Positions 7,996 through 16,483 of a DNA stretch of 64,000 bases are shown here, piece by piece. Numbering within the stretch: position 1 is the stretch's first letter; the number at the start of each line of letters is the position of its first letter. The position numbers were made by a program, and so were the translations under genes. The notes beneath the pieces were generated by a model. The model did not search any database, was not told the DNA's origin, and was given only the letters and a program-made list of their open reading frames with translations. The stretch covers positions 1,488,001-1,552,000 of the forward strand of contig NZ_CP042306.1 in the NCBI RefSeq assembly GCF_007859635.1, read 5' to 3'. This DNA comes from Sphingomonas panacisoli. Its GTDB lineage: Bacteria > Pseudomonadota > Alphaproteobacteria > Sphingomonadales > Sphingomonadaceae.

Positions 7996-10581
7996 TCAGA
8001 ACTTGAACCGCGCATCGACGCCATAGGTACGCGGCGGGCTCGGATAAGCCGACAGCGTGCCGCTCTGCGCGACGCCCGGGAAGATGACCGGGTTGTACTT
8101 CGGCTCGGTCAGGTTGCGGCCCCAGACGCTGAGTTCGAGACCCTTCAGCACCTGCAACGATACCGACGCGTTGAGCGATTCCGGCGACGCCTTGTACGGC
8201 AGGCCCTGCGCGATCTTGAACGCGCTGTCGTGCGCGTAATCGACGTGGAGGATGACCGCCTTGTCGTTGCCGAACGGCACCGTGTACGTGCCGCCGACCG
8301 CGATCGAGTATTTCGAAATGCCCGACGGCGTGGCGCCGGTCAGGTTGGTCGGGACCACGGTGTTGGTCGCCGGATTAAACGACGAACCGCCGGTGAACTT
8401 GTCATACACCGGGTCGAGATAGGTCAGCGACGCGGTAAAGGTCAGGTTCTTGGTCGGCGACATCGTCGCGTCGATTTCGGCGCCCTTGGTCGACTGCTGC
8501 TCGGCGTTGGCGAGCACGAAGCCGGTGCCCTGGAACACGTTGCTCTGGAAGCCCTTCAGGATCTGCTTGAACAGCGCGACATTGATGCCGAACCCTTCGA
8601 AGTTACCCTTCAGGCCGACTTCGTAGACCTGCGCCTTTTCCGGACCCGCATAGCGCGTGCCCGCGGTCAGGTTGGCGAGCGCGAGACCCGCGGTGCGGAT
8701 CGGCGACGCGGCCGGGCTCTGGATCGGCGAGCCCGGGATGAAGTCGGTCGCGAACGGGCGGCTGTCGTACGACAGGTTGAACGACGATGCCTTGAAGCCC
8801 GTCGCGTAGCTTGCGTAGACGTTCACGTTCCGGTTGAACTTGTACGCAGCGCGCAGCGTGTACGACAGATTGTCGTCATGCGTCTTGCCGCTTTCCACCG
8901 CATTCGGGAAGTTGAGGAACGGCGGCAGGAACTGCAGCGGCTGCAGCGCCAGGAACGGATTGCCGCCGGTGCCGCGGTTGGACGCGAACACCGTCGCCTG
9001 TGCCGGGGTCAGACCCAGACCGCCGAACGCGACTGGCGTCACGCCGTAGTTGAAGCCGGCCTGGACGAGGTCGAGGGCGGAGAAGGTGTCGGTGCTGGAG
9101 TCGTTGGTCGACACCTTCTTGCGGTCGTTGGTGTAGTTGAACCCGGCGGTGAAGGTCAGCCCCTCAACCGGCTTCAGATCGACCTGGCCGAAGATCGAAT
9201 AGGCTTCGTCGCCATATTTGTAATGCTCGAAGCGGCCCTGGCCCGCCGCGCCGAACGCGGTCGCCGGGGTCGAAGCGGGCAGGCCGAGCAACGCGCGGAG
9301 CGTCGGCTCAAGCGCGCTGTACGCGCCGGTCGGGAACGCGGCGCTGCGGGTCAGCAGGTTGGCATAGGCCTTGAAATTGTTGCCAAACGTCAGCTGGCCG
9401 TCGCTCTTGATGTCTTCCTTGAAGTAGAAGCCGCCGATCAGGAAATTGATCGGACCATCGAAGCTCGACGCGAGGCGGAGTTCCTGAGTGTAGGTGTCGA
9501 CCTTCGTCGTCAGCGCGTTCGACCCGATCAGGTCGGCACTGGTGAAGTCGGAGTCCGCGTTGGTGTAGGTCTTCACCCGGCGATACGAACTGATGCTCGT
9601 CAGCGCCAGTTGCGGCGTCACCGAATAGTCGATCTGGCCGGAGAAGCCGTAATTGTCGATCTTCGTGACCGAGGGGAAGTTGGCGTAGCTGTCGTACGAG
9701 AAGCGCTGGTTCGAATTGACCTGGCCACCCACGCCACGCACCGCGGCACCGGTCGGGCCGTCGAACAAATTGGCGACGGTGCAGCAGATTTCGTTGATGC
9801 GGTCATAGTCGCCGATCAGGCGGATCTTGAAGTCCGAGCTCGGTTCGAACAGCAACTGCCCGCGGAAACCGTACCGGTTGCGATTGTTCCCCTTGATGCC
9901 GAGGTTCACGTAGTTCGCGTAGCCGTCGCGGCGGTTGTAGTTACCGGCCAGGCTGAACGCGACGGTCTTGGTGATCGGGCCCGTGATGTCGCCCTTCAGA
10001 ACGACGGCGTTGTAGTTGCCGTAGCTCGCCTCCGCGCTGCCGCCGAATTCGAACTTCGGCACTTCGGTGACGATGCTGATCACGCCGGCCGACGCGTTCT
10101 TGCCGAACAGGGTCGATTGCGGGCCGCGCAGCACTTCGACGCGCTGGATGTTGGGCAGATCGGAAATCTGCGCCGACGAGCGCGAGCGGTACACGCCGTC
10201 GATGAACACGGCGACCGACGGTTCGATGCCGATATTGTTGGCGCCGTTACCGAAGCCGCGGATGATGAAGTTGGTGTTGGCCGAGCTTTGCAGCTGGCCG
10301 ACCTTGAGCGAGGGAACCAGCGTCTGGAGGTCGAGCAAGTCGCGGACCTGGGCGCGCTCGATCGATTCAGAGGTGGTCACCGACACCGAGATCGGCGTGT
10401 CCTGCAGCGTGGTCGCGCGCTTGGTCGCGGTAATGACGATGTCGTTGTCGGGGCCGGCGGTGTCGTCCTGGACGTCGGCTGCGGCGGCGGGCGCGGGTGC
10501 GGCCGGAGCAGTCTGCGCGGTCGCCGGCACCGCGGCAATCAGGGCGATCGCCGAAGCGGCGAGAAGCTCGAACTTTTTCAC
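7996..10581 (-). CDS. TonB-dependent receptor
   Basis: An 861-residue outer membrane receptor. Signal peptide residues 1-23 (KKFELL..., cut after ATAQ) lead to a low-complexity linker. The TonB box-like DIVITATKR follows, then a plug domain with FIIRGFGNGAN, VAVFIDGVYRSR and VEVLRGPQSTLFGKN, and a long beta-barrel ending in an aromatic residue (ARFKF). Such receptors take up siderophores, vitamins or sugars with energy from TonB-ExbBD. No substrate can be read from the sequence, and there are no transport neighbours to help. The signal peptide is nearly identical to that of the next receptor, while the mature parts differ strongly. Confidence 0.92.
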   Translation of the reverse strand: MKKFELLAASAIALIAAVPATAQTAPAAPAPAAAADVQDDTAGPDNDIVITATKRATTLQDTPISVSVTTSESIERAQVRDLLDLQTLVPSLKVGQLQSSANTNFIIRGFGNGANNIGIEPSVAVFIDGVYRSRSSAQISDLPNIQRVEVLRGPQSTLFGKNASAGVISIVTEVPKFEFGGSAEASYGNYNAVVLKGDITGPITKTVAFSLAGNYNRRDGYANYVNLGIKGNNRNRYGFRGQLLFEPSSDFKIRLIGDYDRINEICCTVANLFDGPTGAAVRGVGGQVNSNQRFSYDSYANFPSVTKIDNYGFSGQIDYSVTPQLALTSISSYRRVKTYTNADSDFTSADLIGSNALTTKVDTYTQELRLASSFDGPINFLIGGFYFKEDIKSDGQLTFGNNFKAYANLLTRSAAFPTGAYSALEPTLRALLGLPASTPATAFGAAGQGRFEHYKYGDEAYSIFGQVDLKPVEGLTFTAGFNYTNDRKKVSTNDSSTDTFSALDLVQAGFNYGVTPVAFGGLGLTPAQATVFASNRGTGGNPFLALQPLQFLPPFLNFPNAVESGKTHDDNLSYTLRAAYKFNRNVNVYASYATGFKASSFNLSYDSRPFATDFIPGSPIQSPAASPIRTAGLALANLTAGTRYAGPEKAQVYEVGLKGNFEGFGINVALFKQILKGFQSNVFQGTGFVLANAEQQSTKGAEIDATMSPTKNLTFTASLTYLDPVYDKFTGGSSFNPATNTVVPTNLTGATPSGISKYSIAVGGTYTVPFGNDKAVILHVDYAHDSAFKIAQGLPYKASPESLNASVSLQVLKGLELSVWGRNLTEPKYNPVIFPGVAQSGTLSAYPSPPRTYGVDARFKF

Positions 10582-10813
10582 GGAAACAATAACCCCTCTA
10601 CAAATGCTCCCGGTCTTTTCGCCGGTTTGCGTGGTTTCTGCCTAAGGCCTGCGAGCCTATGAGGCCTAAATATTTAGCGTCAATGGCAGGACTGAGGCGT
10701 AAACCCGCGTTTTTCGGAGAAGTGTCGCTCGGGAGCCGCACTCGCCCGCATTCGGGCCGCGAACAAATCCGCCTTTCCGTAACGTCAAAGTGTCGCGCGC
10801 GCGGTGCGCATGA
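10582..10813. other. Non-coding region between the two receptor genes
   Basis: About 230 bases upstream of the first receptor, expected to hold its promoter and 5' untranslated region. On the minus strand a GAGGGG-like ribosome site lies just before the ATG. I see no ORF with coding character, no riboswitch fold I can recognise and no clear -35/-10 pair. Confidence 0.4.
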
Positions 10814-10850
10814 AAAACGGGCCCCGGAAAAAATTTCCGAGGCCCGTTTT
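10814..10850 (-). terminator. Intrinsic terminator of the second TonB receptor gene
   Basis: AAAACGGGCC and GGCCCGTTTT flank an inner CGGAAA/TTTCCG pair, forming a long hairpin with one mismatch. It sits about 40 bases beyond the stop of the receptor gene at 10891. The T-run follows on the minus strand. Confidence 0.88.
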
Positions 10851-10890
10851 GGGTCGATTGAGGTCGGGGGCCGCTGACGCGGCCCCGCGG

Positions 10891-13800
10891 TCAGAACTTG
10901 AACCCGGCCGCGATGCCGTAGCGCCGCGGTTCCAACGTGAAGGCATTGGTGAACAAGCCCGACGACTGGTCTGTGACGTACAGGCCGGTGATCGCGTTGT
11001 TGTTGGTCGCGTTCTGAATGAACCCGCGCACGTAGAAACGATCGTTCGGCGCGTTCAACTGGATCTGGGCGTTGATGACTTCGTAGCCCTGGATACGGTT
11101 GATATTCTTGTTGAAGATGCTGCCGTAATAGCCGCCCGTATAAGTCAGGTCGACGCGCGGGACGAGGCTCCAGCCGCCGCCGAACTCCGCCGTATACTGG
11201 ACACCGGCCGAGAATTTGTAGTGCGGCGATTGCGGCAGGTCGTTGCCCTTGATGTTGGTCGTGACACCTTCAGGCAGGACCGACACGCCCGATGCCGCCG
11301 TCGCATTCGCCGTCAATACCGCGCACAGGCTGAACGCGCCCGTCGTGTTGGTACCGGGGATCGCGGTCGGTGCACGCAGGCCCAGGCCTGCATTGACGGC
11401 GGTCACGAAGCCATTCGATTGCGCGGCGACGCCGGCGTTAGACACCACCGCGCAATTGTTACCGTTCTGCAGATCCTTGATGATCACCGCGTCGGCGCGG
11501 CCGCCCGACGGATCCTGGGTATTGGCCAGGAATTTGTCGGTCGTGACCTTGGTATGCAGGTAGCTGGCGTTCAAGTTGACCAGCAGGGCGCGCGACGGCT
11601 TGATGATGGCTTCCGCTTCGACGCCGTAAACGTCGGCATCGACGTTGTCGTTGACCGACGTCCGCGCGACGATGCGGCTGAGCTGCAACTGCTTGTACTG
11701 ATAGTAGAAGCCGGTGACGTTGAGGCGCAGCGTCCCGTCGAGGAACGTGTTCTTCGATCCGATTTCGAACGCGTTGACGGTTTCCGGATTAAATCCGACC
11801 GGCACCGCGAATACCGGCGTCAGCGGCGGGTTGATGCCGCCCGACTTGTATCCGCGCGAGTAGGACAGATAGAGCAGGTTACGGTCGGTGATCTTCCAGT
11901 CGAGCACCGCGCGTCCCGTCAGTCGGCTGAACGACACGTCGTTGATCGCCAGCGGCTGTACGCCGGTGCGCGATGGGTCCGCGTCGAAATTGGCGAACGC
12001 AGGCGACGTGTAGACGTTGGTCGTGGTGAACGGAACGACTTGTCCGGTCAGCAACGTCGTGCGCGCTTCCACATGCTTGTCGTCATGGTTGTACCGCGCA
12101 CCCAACGTCAGCTTGAGCCTGTCGTTGAAATTGATGTAGGCTTCACCGAAAATACCGTACGATTTCAACGTGTAATCGTCGGTATTGTTGCGGTAGAACG
12201 GCGTTGCCGAATACCCCGCGCCACCACCGAACAGCACCGATGCGTAATCGAGCGCGAACGAGTTCACGTAATAGCTGTTCTCGGTCAGGTGGTAGCGCAG
12301 GTACCCCGCGCCGACCAGGAAGTTGAACGGGCCGTCGAACTTGCTGCTCAGGATACCTTCGCCGTAATATTGGCTGGCGGAGCCGGTCGAGCGGTCGAAG
12401 TCGAGACTGCGCGGCGCGCAGATCGAATGGCCGCCGAAGACGCCGGTGCCCGTCGGTTCGGCCAGCGACTGGCAAACGCTGGCGGTGCTACCCCCGGGTA
12501 GTAGTGCATTGCGCGCGGCGAGGAACCCGGCCCCAAGTGCGCCGCTGCCGGCGACGGCGTTGAAGGTATTGAGGCCGACATTGGTGGCGTAATTGTTCTC
12601 GATCGCGAGGTTATAGTCGACCGTGGAATCGGTCGACCCCGTCGTGTAGCCGCCGTCGAGCTTCAGCGTGATGTTGCCGAAATCCTGGACGAAATTGACC
12701 AGCACCTGTTTTTCGTCGGTCTTGAACCGCGGCAGCGAGTCGATGTTGACCGTGCGGACGTCGGTCGGATTGGTGAAGTTGGAATAGGTATCCGCGCCAT
12801 ACACGCTGCCCAGCGCGAAAGTCGGACCCACCGCCGCGAGCGGCGTTCCGGCATAGGCGATACGCAGGAATTCGGTCGAGGTCAGCGTCGCCGCGAAGCT
12901 GGCGTTGCCGTTCAGCGTATCCGTGCCGAGGCGATCGGGCAGACAGCCGAGCACGCCGGTCGGATCGCGATGGCAAAGCTGTTTCTGAATGCGCGAGCGG
13001 TCGTCATTTTCTTTGAAATAATGGCCGACGATGTCGAGTGTGGTGTTCGCGGTCGGCTGGAAGCGGATCGACGCGCGGATGTCGTATTGGTCGCGGCCGT
13101 CGATCTGCGAATTCGTGAACAGGTTCTTCGTGAAGCCGTCGCGTTTAAGGTAATAACCCGCGACGCGGACGCCGAGGATGTCGCCGAGCGGCAGGTTGAG
13201 CATACCCTTGACGCGGAAGCTGTTGTAATTGCCGTATTCAATGTCGCCCGACGCGCCGATACCCGATAGATCGGGTTTGGCGGTGATGAAGTTGATCACG
13301 CCGCCGGTCGCGTTGCGGCCGAACAGCGTACCCTGCGGGCCGCGCAGGACTTCGACGCGCTCCAGGTCGAAATATTCGTTCTGGAAGATCGGCGAAGCGA
13401 TCACGGGGACGTCGTTGACGTGGATCGCAGTCGCCGCGTCGCAGGTCACGCCGACGCACAAGTCGCCGATGCCGCGAATGTTGAACGACGATGACGACGT
13501 GAAGTTGGATTTGGTGAAGGTGATGTTCGGCAGCGTCAATTGCAGATCGCTAGTCGTGTTGATCTGCTGCTCCTTCAGCGACTCGGCGCTGAACGCCGAC
13601 ACCGCGATCGGCACACTCTGCAGGCTTTCCGACTGGCGCTGGGCGGTGATGACGATGTCGCCGATCTGAGTGCTGTCATCCTGCGGCGTGGTGCTGGCGG
13701 TGGTGGCTGGCTGGTCTTGCGGCGGCGTGGTTTGCGCCACGGCCGGCGTGGCAGCGATCAGCGCAATAGCCGTCGCAGCGAGAAGCTCGAACTTCTTCAT
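10891..13800 (-). CDS. TonB-dependent receptor
   Basis: A 969-residue receptor. The signal peptide differs from that of its downstream neighbour at only a few positions and ends AVAQ. The TonB box-like DIVITAQRQ follows a Thr/Pro/Gln linker. The plug contains FNIRGIGDLC, AIHVNDVPVI and VEVLRGPQGTLFGRNATGG, and the long barrel ends in GFKF. This belongs to the large sphingomonad family often annotated as iron-complex receptors, but many members carry plant-derived or aromatic compounds. The start at 13800 was chosen over an upstream Met because it gives a clean signal peptide and has GAGGGG before it. Cysteines in the plug (DLCVGVTCDAA) are present, which is common in this subgroup. Confidence 0.92.
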   Translation of the reverse strand: MKKFELLAATAIALIAATPAVAQTTPPQDQPATTASTTPQDDSTQIGDIVITAQRQSESLQSVPIAVSAFSAESLKEQQINTTSDLQLTLPNITFTKSNFTSSSSFNIRGIGDLCVGVTCDAATAIHVNDVPVIASPIFQNEYFDLERVEVLRGPQGTLFGRNATGGVINFITAKPDLSGIGASGDIEYGNYNSFRVKGMLNLPLGDILGVRVAGYYLKRDGFTKNLFTNSQIDGRDQYDIRASIRFQPTANTTLDIVGHYFKENDDRSRIQKQLCHRDPTGVLGCLPDRLGTDTLNGNASFAATLTSTEFLRIAYAGTPLAAVGPTFALGSVYGADTYSNFTNPTDVRTVNIDSLPRFKTDEKQVLVNFVQDFGNITLKLDGGYTTGSTDSTVDYNLAIENNYATNVGLNTFNAVAGSGALGAGFLAARNALLPGGSTASVCQSLAEPTGTGVFGGHSICAPRSLDFDRSTGSASQYYGEGILSSKFDGPFNFLVGAGYLRYHLTENSYYVNSFALDYASVLFGGGAGYSATPFYRNNTDDYTLKSYGIFGEAYINFNDRLKLTLGARYNHDDKHVEARTTLLTGQVVPFTTTNVYTSPAFANFDADPSRTGVQPLAINDVSFSRLTGRAVLDWKITDRNLLYLSYSRGYKSGGINPPLTPVFAVPVGFNPETVNAFEIGSKNTFLDGTLRLNVTGFYYQYKQLQLSRIVARTSVNDNVDADVYGVEAEAIIKPSRALLVNLNASYLHTKVTTDKFLANTQDPSGGRADAVIIKDLQNGNNCAVVSNAGVAAQSNGFVTAVNAGLGLRAPTAIPGTNTTGAFSLCAVLTANATAASGVSVLPEGVTTNIKGNDLPQSPHYKFSAGVQYTAEFGGGWSLVPRVDLTYTGGYYGSIFNKNINRIQGYEVINAQIQLNAPNDRFYVRGFIQNATNNNAITGLYVTDQSSGLFTNAFTLEPRRYGIAAGFKF

Positions 13801-14030
13801 GTGACATCCCCTCATCCCGTACGCCCCCGATCTTTGTCGATTGGCGCAATTGTTCATACCGAACATTCCAAATCTAGGAGGCTTAAACTTGCGCCGTCAA
13901 TGGTCTAGAGGCTCGAATGGCCAAGCGTCCCTGCGGTTGTTGCTGAAAAGAAACAGTCGCGTGGCTCAGTTTGGGCGCAACAAAACGGCGCCAAGATCAT
14001 GGCAGAGCGTAAGAAAAGGATCGAGCGAAG

Positions 14031-14666
14031 TTGAGCGAGGATCATGAAGACGATTTGAACGACGGCGATCTGGTCGCCTCGTCGCCCAAGATCCCGGTAC
14101 CCGACGATGTGGCGGACGCGGTCAAGACGCTGATCCGTTGGGCGGGGGACGATCCGGCGCGTGAAGGATTGCTCGATACGCCCCTGCGCGTCGCACGGGC
14201 ATGGAAGGAATATTGCGCGGGCTATGAGGACGACCCCGCGCGGCATCTGTCGCGTGTATTCGAAGAAGTCGGCGGCTATGACGACATCGTCCTGCTCAAG
14301 GACATTCCGTTCCAGTCGCATTGCGAACATCACATGGCGCCGATTATCGGCCGCGCGCACATCGCGTATCTGCCCAAGAACCATGTCGTTGGTATTTCGA
14401 AGCTGGCCCGCGTGCTGCACGGCTTCGCGCGGCGGCTGCAGGTGCAGGAACGGCTGACCGCCGAGGTCGCCGATTGCATCTGGGACAATCTCAAGCCGCA
14501 AGGCGTCGCGGTGGTGATCGAGGCGACGCATGCGTGCATGACCGCGCGCGGTGTTCGCACGCCGGGGGTCGGCATGGTGACCAGCCGCATGATGGGCGTG
14601 TTCCGCGAGGACGAGCGCAGTCGGCGCGAAATCCTGGCGCTGATGGATATGCAGGGTCGCGCGTGA
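14031..14666 (+). CDS. folE: GTP cyclohydrolase I
   Basis: A 211-residue GTP cyclohydrolase I (FolE1). It shows the zinc and active-site motif SHCEHHMAPI (Cys-x2-His), the HVVGISKLARVLHGFARRLQVQERLT core and the ATHACMTARGV segment with the third zinc ligand Cys. It converts GTP to dihydroneopterin triphosphate, the first step of folate and pterin synthesis. The start is TTG at 14031; an ATG at 14044 is in another frame, and the N-terminal acidic stretch is variable in the family. Its stop overlaps the next reductase gene, followed by folB, forming a pterin operon. Confidence 0.94.
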   Translation: MSEDHEDDLNDGDLVASSPKIPVPDDVADAVKTLIRWAGDDPAREGLLDTPLRVARAWKEYCAGYEDDPARHLSRVFEEVGGYDDIVLLKDIPFQSHCEHHMAPIIGRAHIAYLPKNHVVGISKLARVLHGFARRLQVQERLTAEVADCIWDNLKPQGVAVVIEATHACMTARGVRTPGVGMVTSRMMGVFREDERSRREILALMDMQGRA

Positions 14667-15439
14667 CTCTGGGCGTGACGCGTACCGTTCTCGTTACCGG
14701 CGGGTCGCGGCGGATCGGCGCGGCGATCGTTCGCGTGCTTGCGGGGGCGGGGCATCGCGTCGTGATCCACCATCACCAGCCGCGCGACGACGATGCGGCG
14801 GCACTGGCGTTCGAACTTGATCCACATGGCGAGCGGATCGCGACGGTGGCGGGCGATCTCGCCGATCCGGTGGCGATCTTTCGCGCGGCGCGTGAGGCGA
14901 TGCACGGGACGATCGACGGACTGGTCAATTGCGCGTCGGTGTTTGAATTCGACCGGCCGCCGGATTTCGATCCGGCGCTGCTCGCGAACCTGATGACGAC
15001 GAACCTATCGGCGCCGGTCGCCCTGGCGTGCGAATTGGCGAAGCAGGATGGGCTCGACGACGGCGCGGTAGTCAACCTGCTCGATCAGAAGGTCGCCAAT
15101 CTCAACCCTGATTTCTTCAGCTATACGTGCACCAAGATCGCGCTCGAGGGGGCGACGACGATGCTCGCGCAGTCGCTGGCACCCCGCGTGCGGGTCAATG
15201 CGGTGTCGCCCGGCCTGACGTTGCCGAGCGGCGATCAGACCGAGGCGGAGTTCAAGGCGGTCGCTAGCGAGAACCTGCTGCGCCGCCCGGTGCCGATCGA
15301 GGAGATCGCGCGCACGGTGGAATATCTGCTGATCACGTCGGGGATCACTGGACACAATGTATTCGTCGACAACGGCCAGCGCTTCCTCAAGCGCGACGGC
15401 GACGTGATGTTCTCCACCTCGGGGCGCCGCGATGGCTGA
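14663..15439 (+). CDS. Short-chain dehydrogenase, probable pteridine/dihydromonapterin reductase (FolM-like)
   Basis: This 258-residue SDR has the TGGSRRIG cofactor loop. Its Arg-rich TGxxRRxG form is seen in pteridine reductases and FolM rather than ordinary SDRs. The catalytic Tyr-x3-Lys is in SYTCTKIALEGA, and LVNCASVFEFDRP and VSPGLTLPSGDQ are also present. It sits between folE and folB with overlaps on both sides (GTGA with folE, 8 bases with folB). That context argues for reduction of dihydrobiopterin, dihydromonapterin or dihydrofolate. The GTG at 14663 is the likely start; a GTG at 14675 is possible. The function is inferred from motif plus operon position. Confidence 0.8.
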   Translation: MTLGVTRTVLVTGGSRRIGAAIVRVLAGAGHRVVIHHHQPRDDDAAALAFELDPHGERIATVAGDLADPVAIFRAAREAMHGTIDGLVNCASVFEFDRPPDFDPALLANLMTTNLSAPVALACELAKQDGLDDGAVVNLLDQKVANLNPDFFSYTCTKIALEGATTMLAQSLAPRVRVNAVSPGLTLPSGDQTEAEFKAVASENLLRRPVPIEEIARTVEYLLITSGITGHNVFVDNGQRFLKRDGDVMFSTSGRRDG

Positions 15440-15794
15440 GGCGACGTATACGATAAGGCTCGATACGCTTGAAGTGCGGATGGGACTCGGCATCCACGCC
15501 GAAGAGTTGGCCGGGCCGCAGCGCGTGCTGGTGTCGGTGGCAATGACCTGCGCCTATCCCGCGCCGCCCGAAGATCGCATCGATGCGGTGGTCGATTACG
15601 ACCGCGTGCGCGAGGGCATCCATGCGATCGCGGTAAGCGGGCATGTCATGCTGCAGGAAGTGCTCTGCGATCGGATTGCGGCGCTGTGCCTCGCCGATCC
15701 ACGCGTGGTCGAAGTGACTGTGCGCTCTACCAAGCCTGACATCTATCCCGATGCGCAAATCGGCTGCGAAGTCGTTCGTAGGCGTGGCCAATGA
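15432..15794 (+). CDS. folB: Dihydroneopterin aldolase
   Basis: A 120-residue protein of the FolB/FolX fold. It begins with the RLDTLEVRMGLGIHAEEL strand pair, has VVDYDRVREGI in the middle and ends VRSTKPDIYPDAQIGCEVVRR. The conserved Glu of the active site lies in the HAEEL region, and LQEVLCDRIA forms the helix that binds the pterin. FolB cleaves dihydroneopterin to 6-hydroxymethyl-dihydropterin and glycolaldehyde. It follows a FolM-like reductase in the folE operon, so the pathway is coherent. FolX epimerase is an alternative, less likely next to folE. Confidence 0.88.
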   Translation: MAEATYTIRLDTLEVRMGLGIHAEELAGPQRVLVSVAMTCAYPAPPEDRIDAVVDYDRVREGIHAIAVSGHVMLQEVLCDRIAALCLADPRVVEVTVRSTKPDIYPDAQIGCEVVRRRGQ

Positions 15795-16483
15795 CCGACG
15801 GTCCAGCCGGCCCGATGGCGAAGGCGCTCGCATTCCTGCGCAGCCAGGGAAAGACCATCCTGATCGAGGCGCTGGTCAATTTCATTCTGCCCTATGCGAT
15901 CTACAGCTACGCGGAAGCACCGTTCGGCGAAGTCCGCGCGCTGATCGCGTCGTCGGTGCCGCCGATCCTGTGGAGCCTGGTCGAGTTCGCGCGGCATCGC
16001 CGGGTCGATGCCGTATCGATTCTCGTACTCGCCGGCATCGTGCTGTCGTTGCTGGCGATGGTGGGCGGCGGGGGCGTCAAGTTCCTACAGCTTCGCGAAA
16101 AGCTGGTGACCGGCGTGATCGGGCTGGTTTTCCTGGGCTCGGCATTGATCGGACGTCCCCTGATCTACGAACTCGCGCGCGCATCGATGCTGCGTCGATC
16201 GAAGGACGAGGCGGATCAGTTCGCCGCACTACAGGTCCACGCCGGATTTCGGCGGACGATGATGGTCATGACGCTCGTTTGGGGTCTGGGGCTGATCATC
16301 GACGTGGCCATCGGCGTCGTGCTGGTCATGACGATCAGCGTGCGCGAATATCTGATCGTTAACCCGATCCTCGGCTACGGGACGATGGGTGCGCTCGGCC
16401 TGTGGTCGTTCTGGTATGGTCGGCGTCAGAAACGCCGTGGCGAAGCGCGGCGTGCGGCCGAGGCGGCTGCGGCCGCGCCCTAG
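15791..16483 (+). CDS. VC0807 family membrane protein
   Basis: A 230-residue integral membrane protein with about five or six hydrophobic segments, arranged in hairpins separated by short charged loops. Examples are ILIEALVNFILPYAIY, ILVLAGIVLSLLAMV and VWGLGLIIDVAIGVVLVM. The layout matches the VC0807 family, which resembles intracellular septation and permease-like proteins and has no known substrate. The Ala-rich, positive C-terminus is cytoplasmic by the positive-inside rule. It starts within the folB stop (ATGA), so it is the last gene of the folate operon. Its 3' end overlaps convergent leuA by four bases (CTAG). Confidence 0.75.
   Translation: MTDGPAGPMAKALAFLRSQGKTILIEALVNFILPYAIYSYAEAPFGEVRALIASSVPPILWSLVEFARHRRVDAVSILVLAGIVLSLLAMVGGGGVKFLQLREKLVTGVIGLVFLGSALIGRPLIYELARASMLRRSKDEADQFAALQVHAGFRRTMMVMTLVWGLGLIIDVAIGVVLVMTISVREYLIVNPILGYGTMGALGLWSFWYGRRQKRRGEARRAAEAAAAAP

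Noticed and set aside
7810..10662. A very long open frame (950 codons) on the plus strand opposite the first TonB receptor
   Set aside because: It is the antisense shadow of a well-supported receptor gene; its product is Arg/Ala/Val/Asp-rich with no domain, as expected from GC-rich codon reversal.
10804..12501. A 565-codon plus-strand frame within the second receptor
   Set aside because: It runs antisense to the plug and barrel of a clear receptor and has the composition of a shadow frame.
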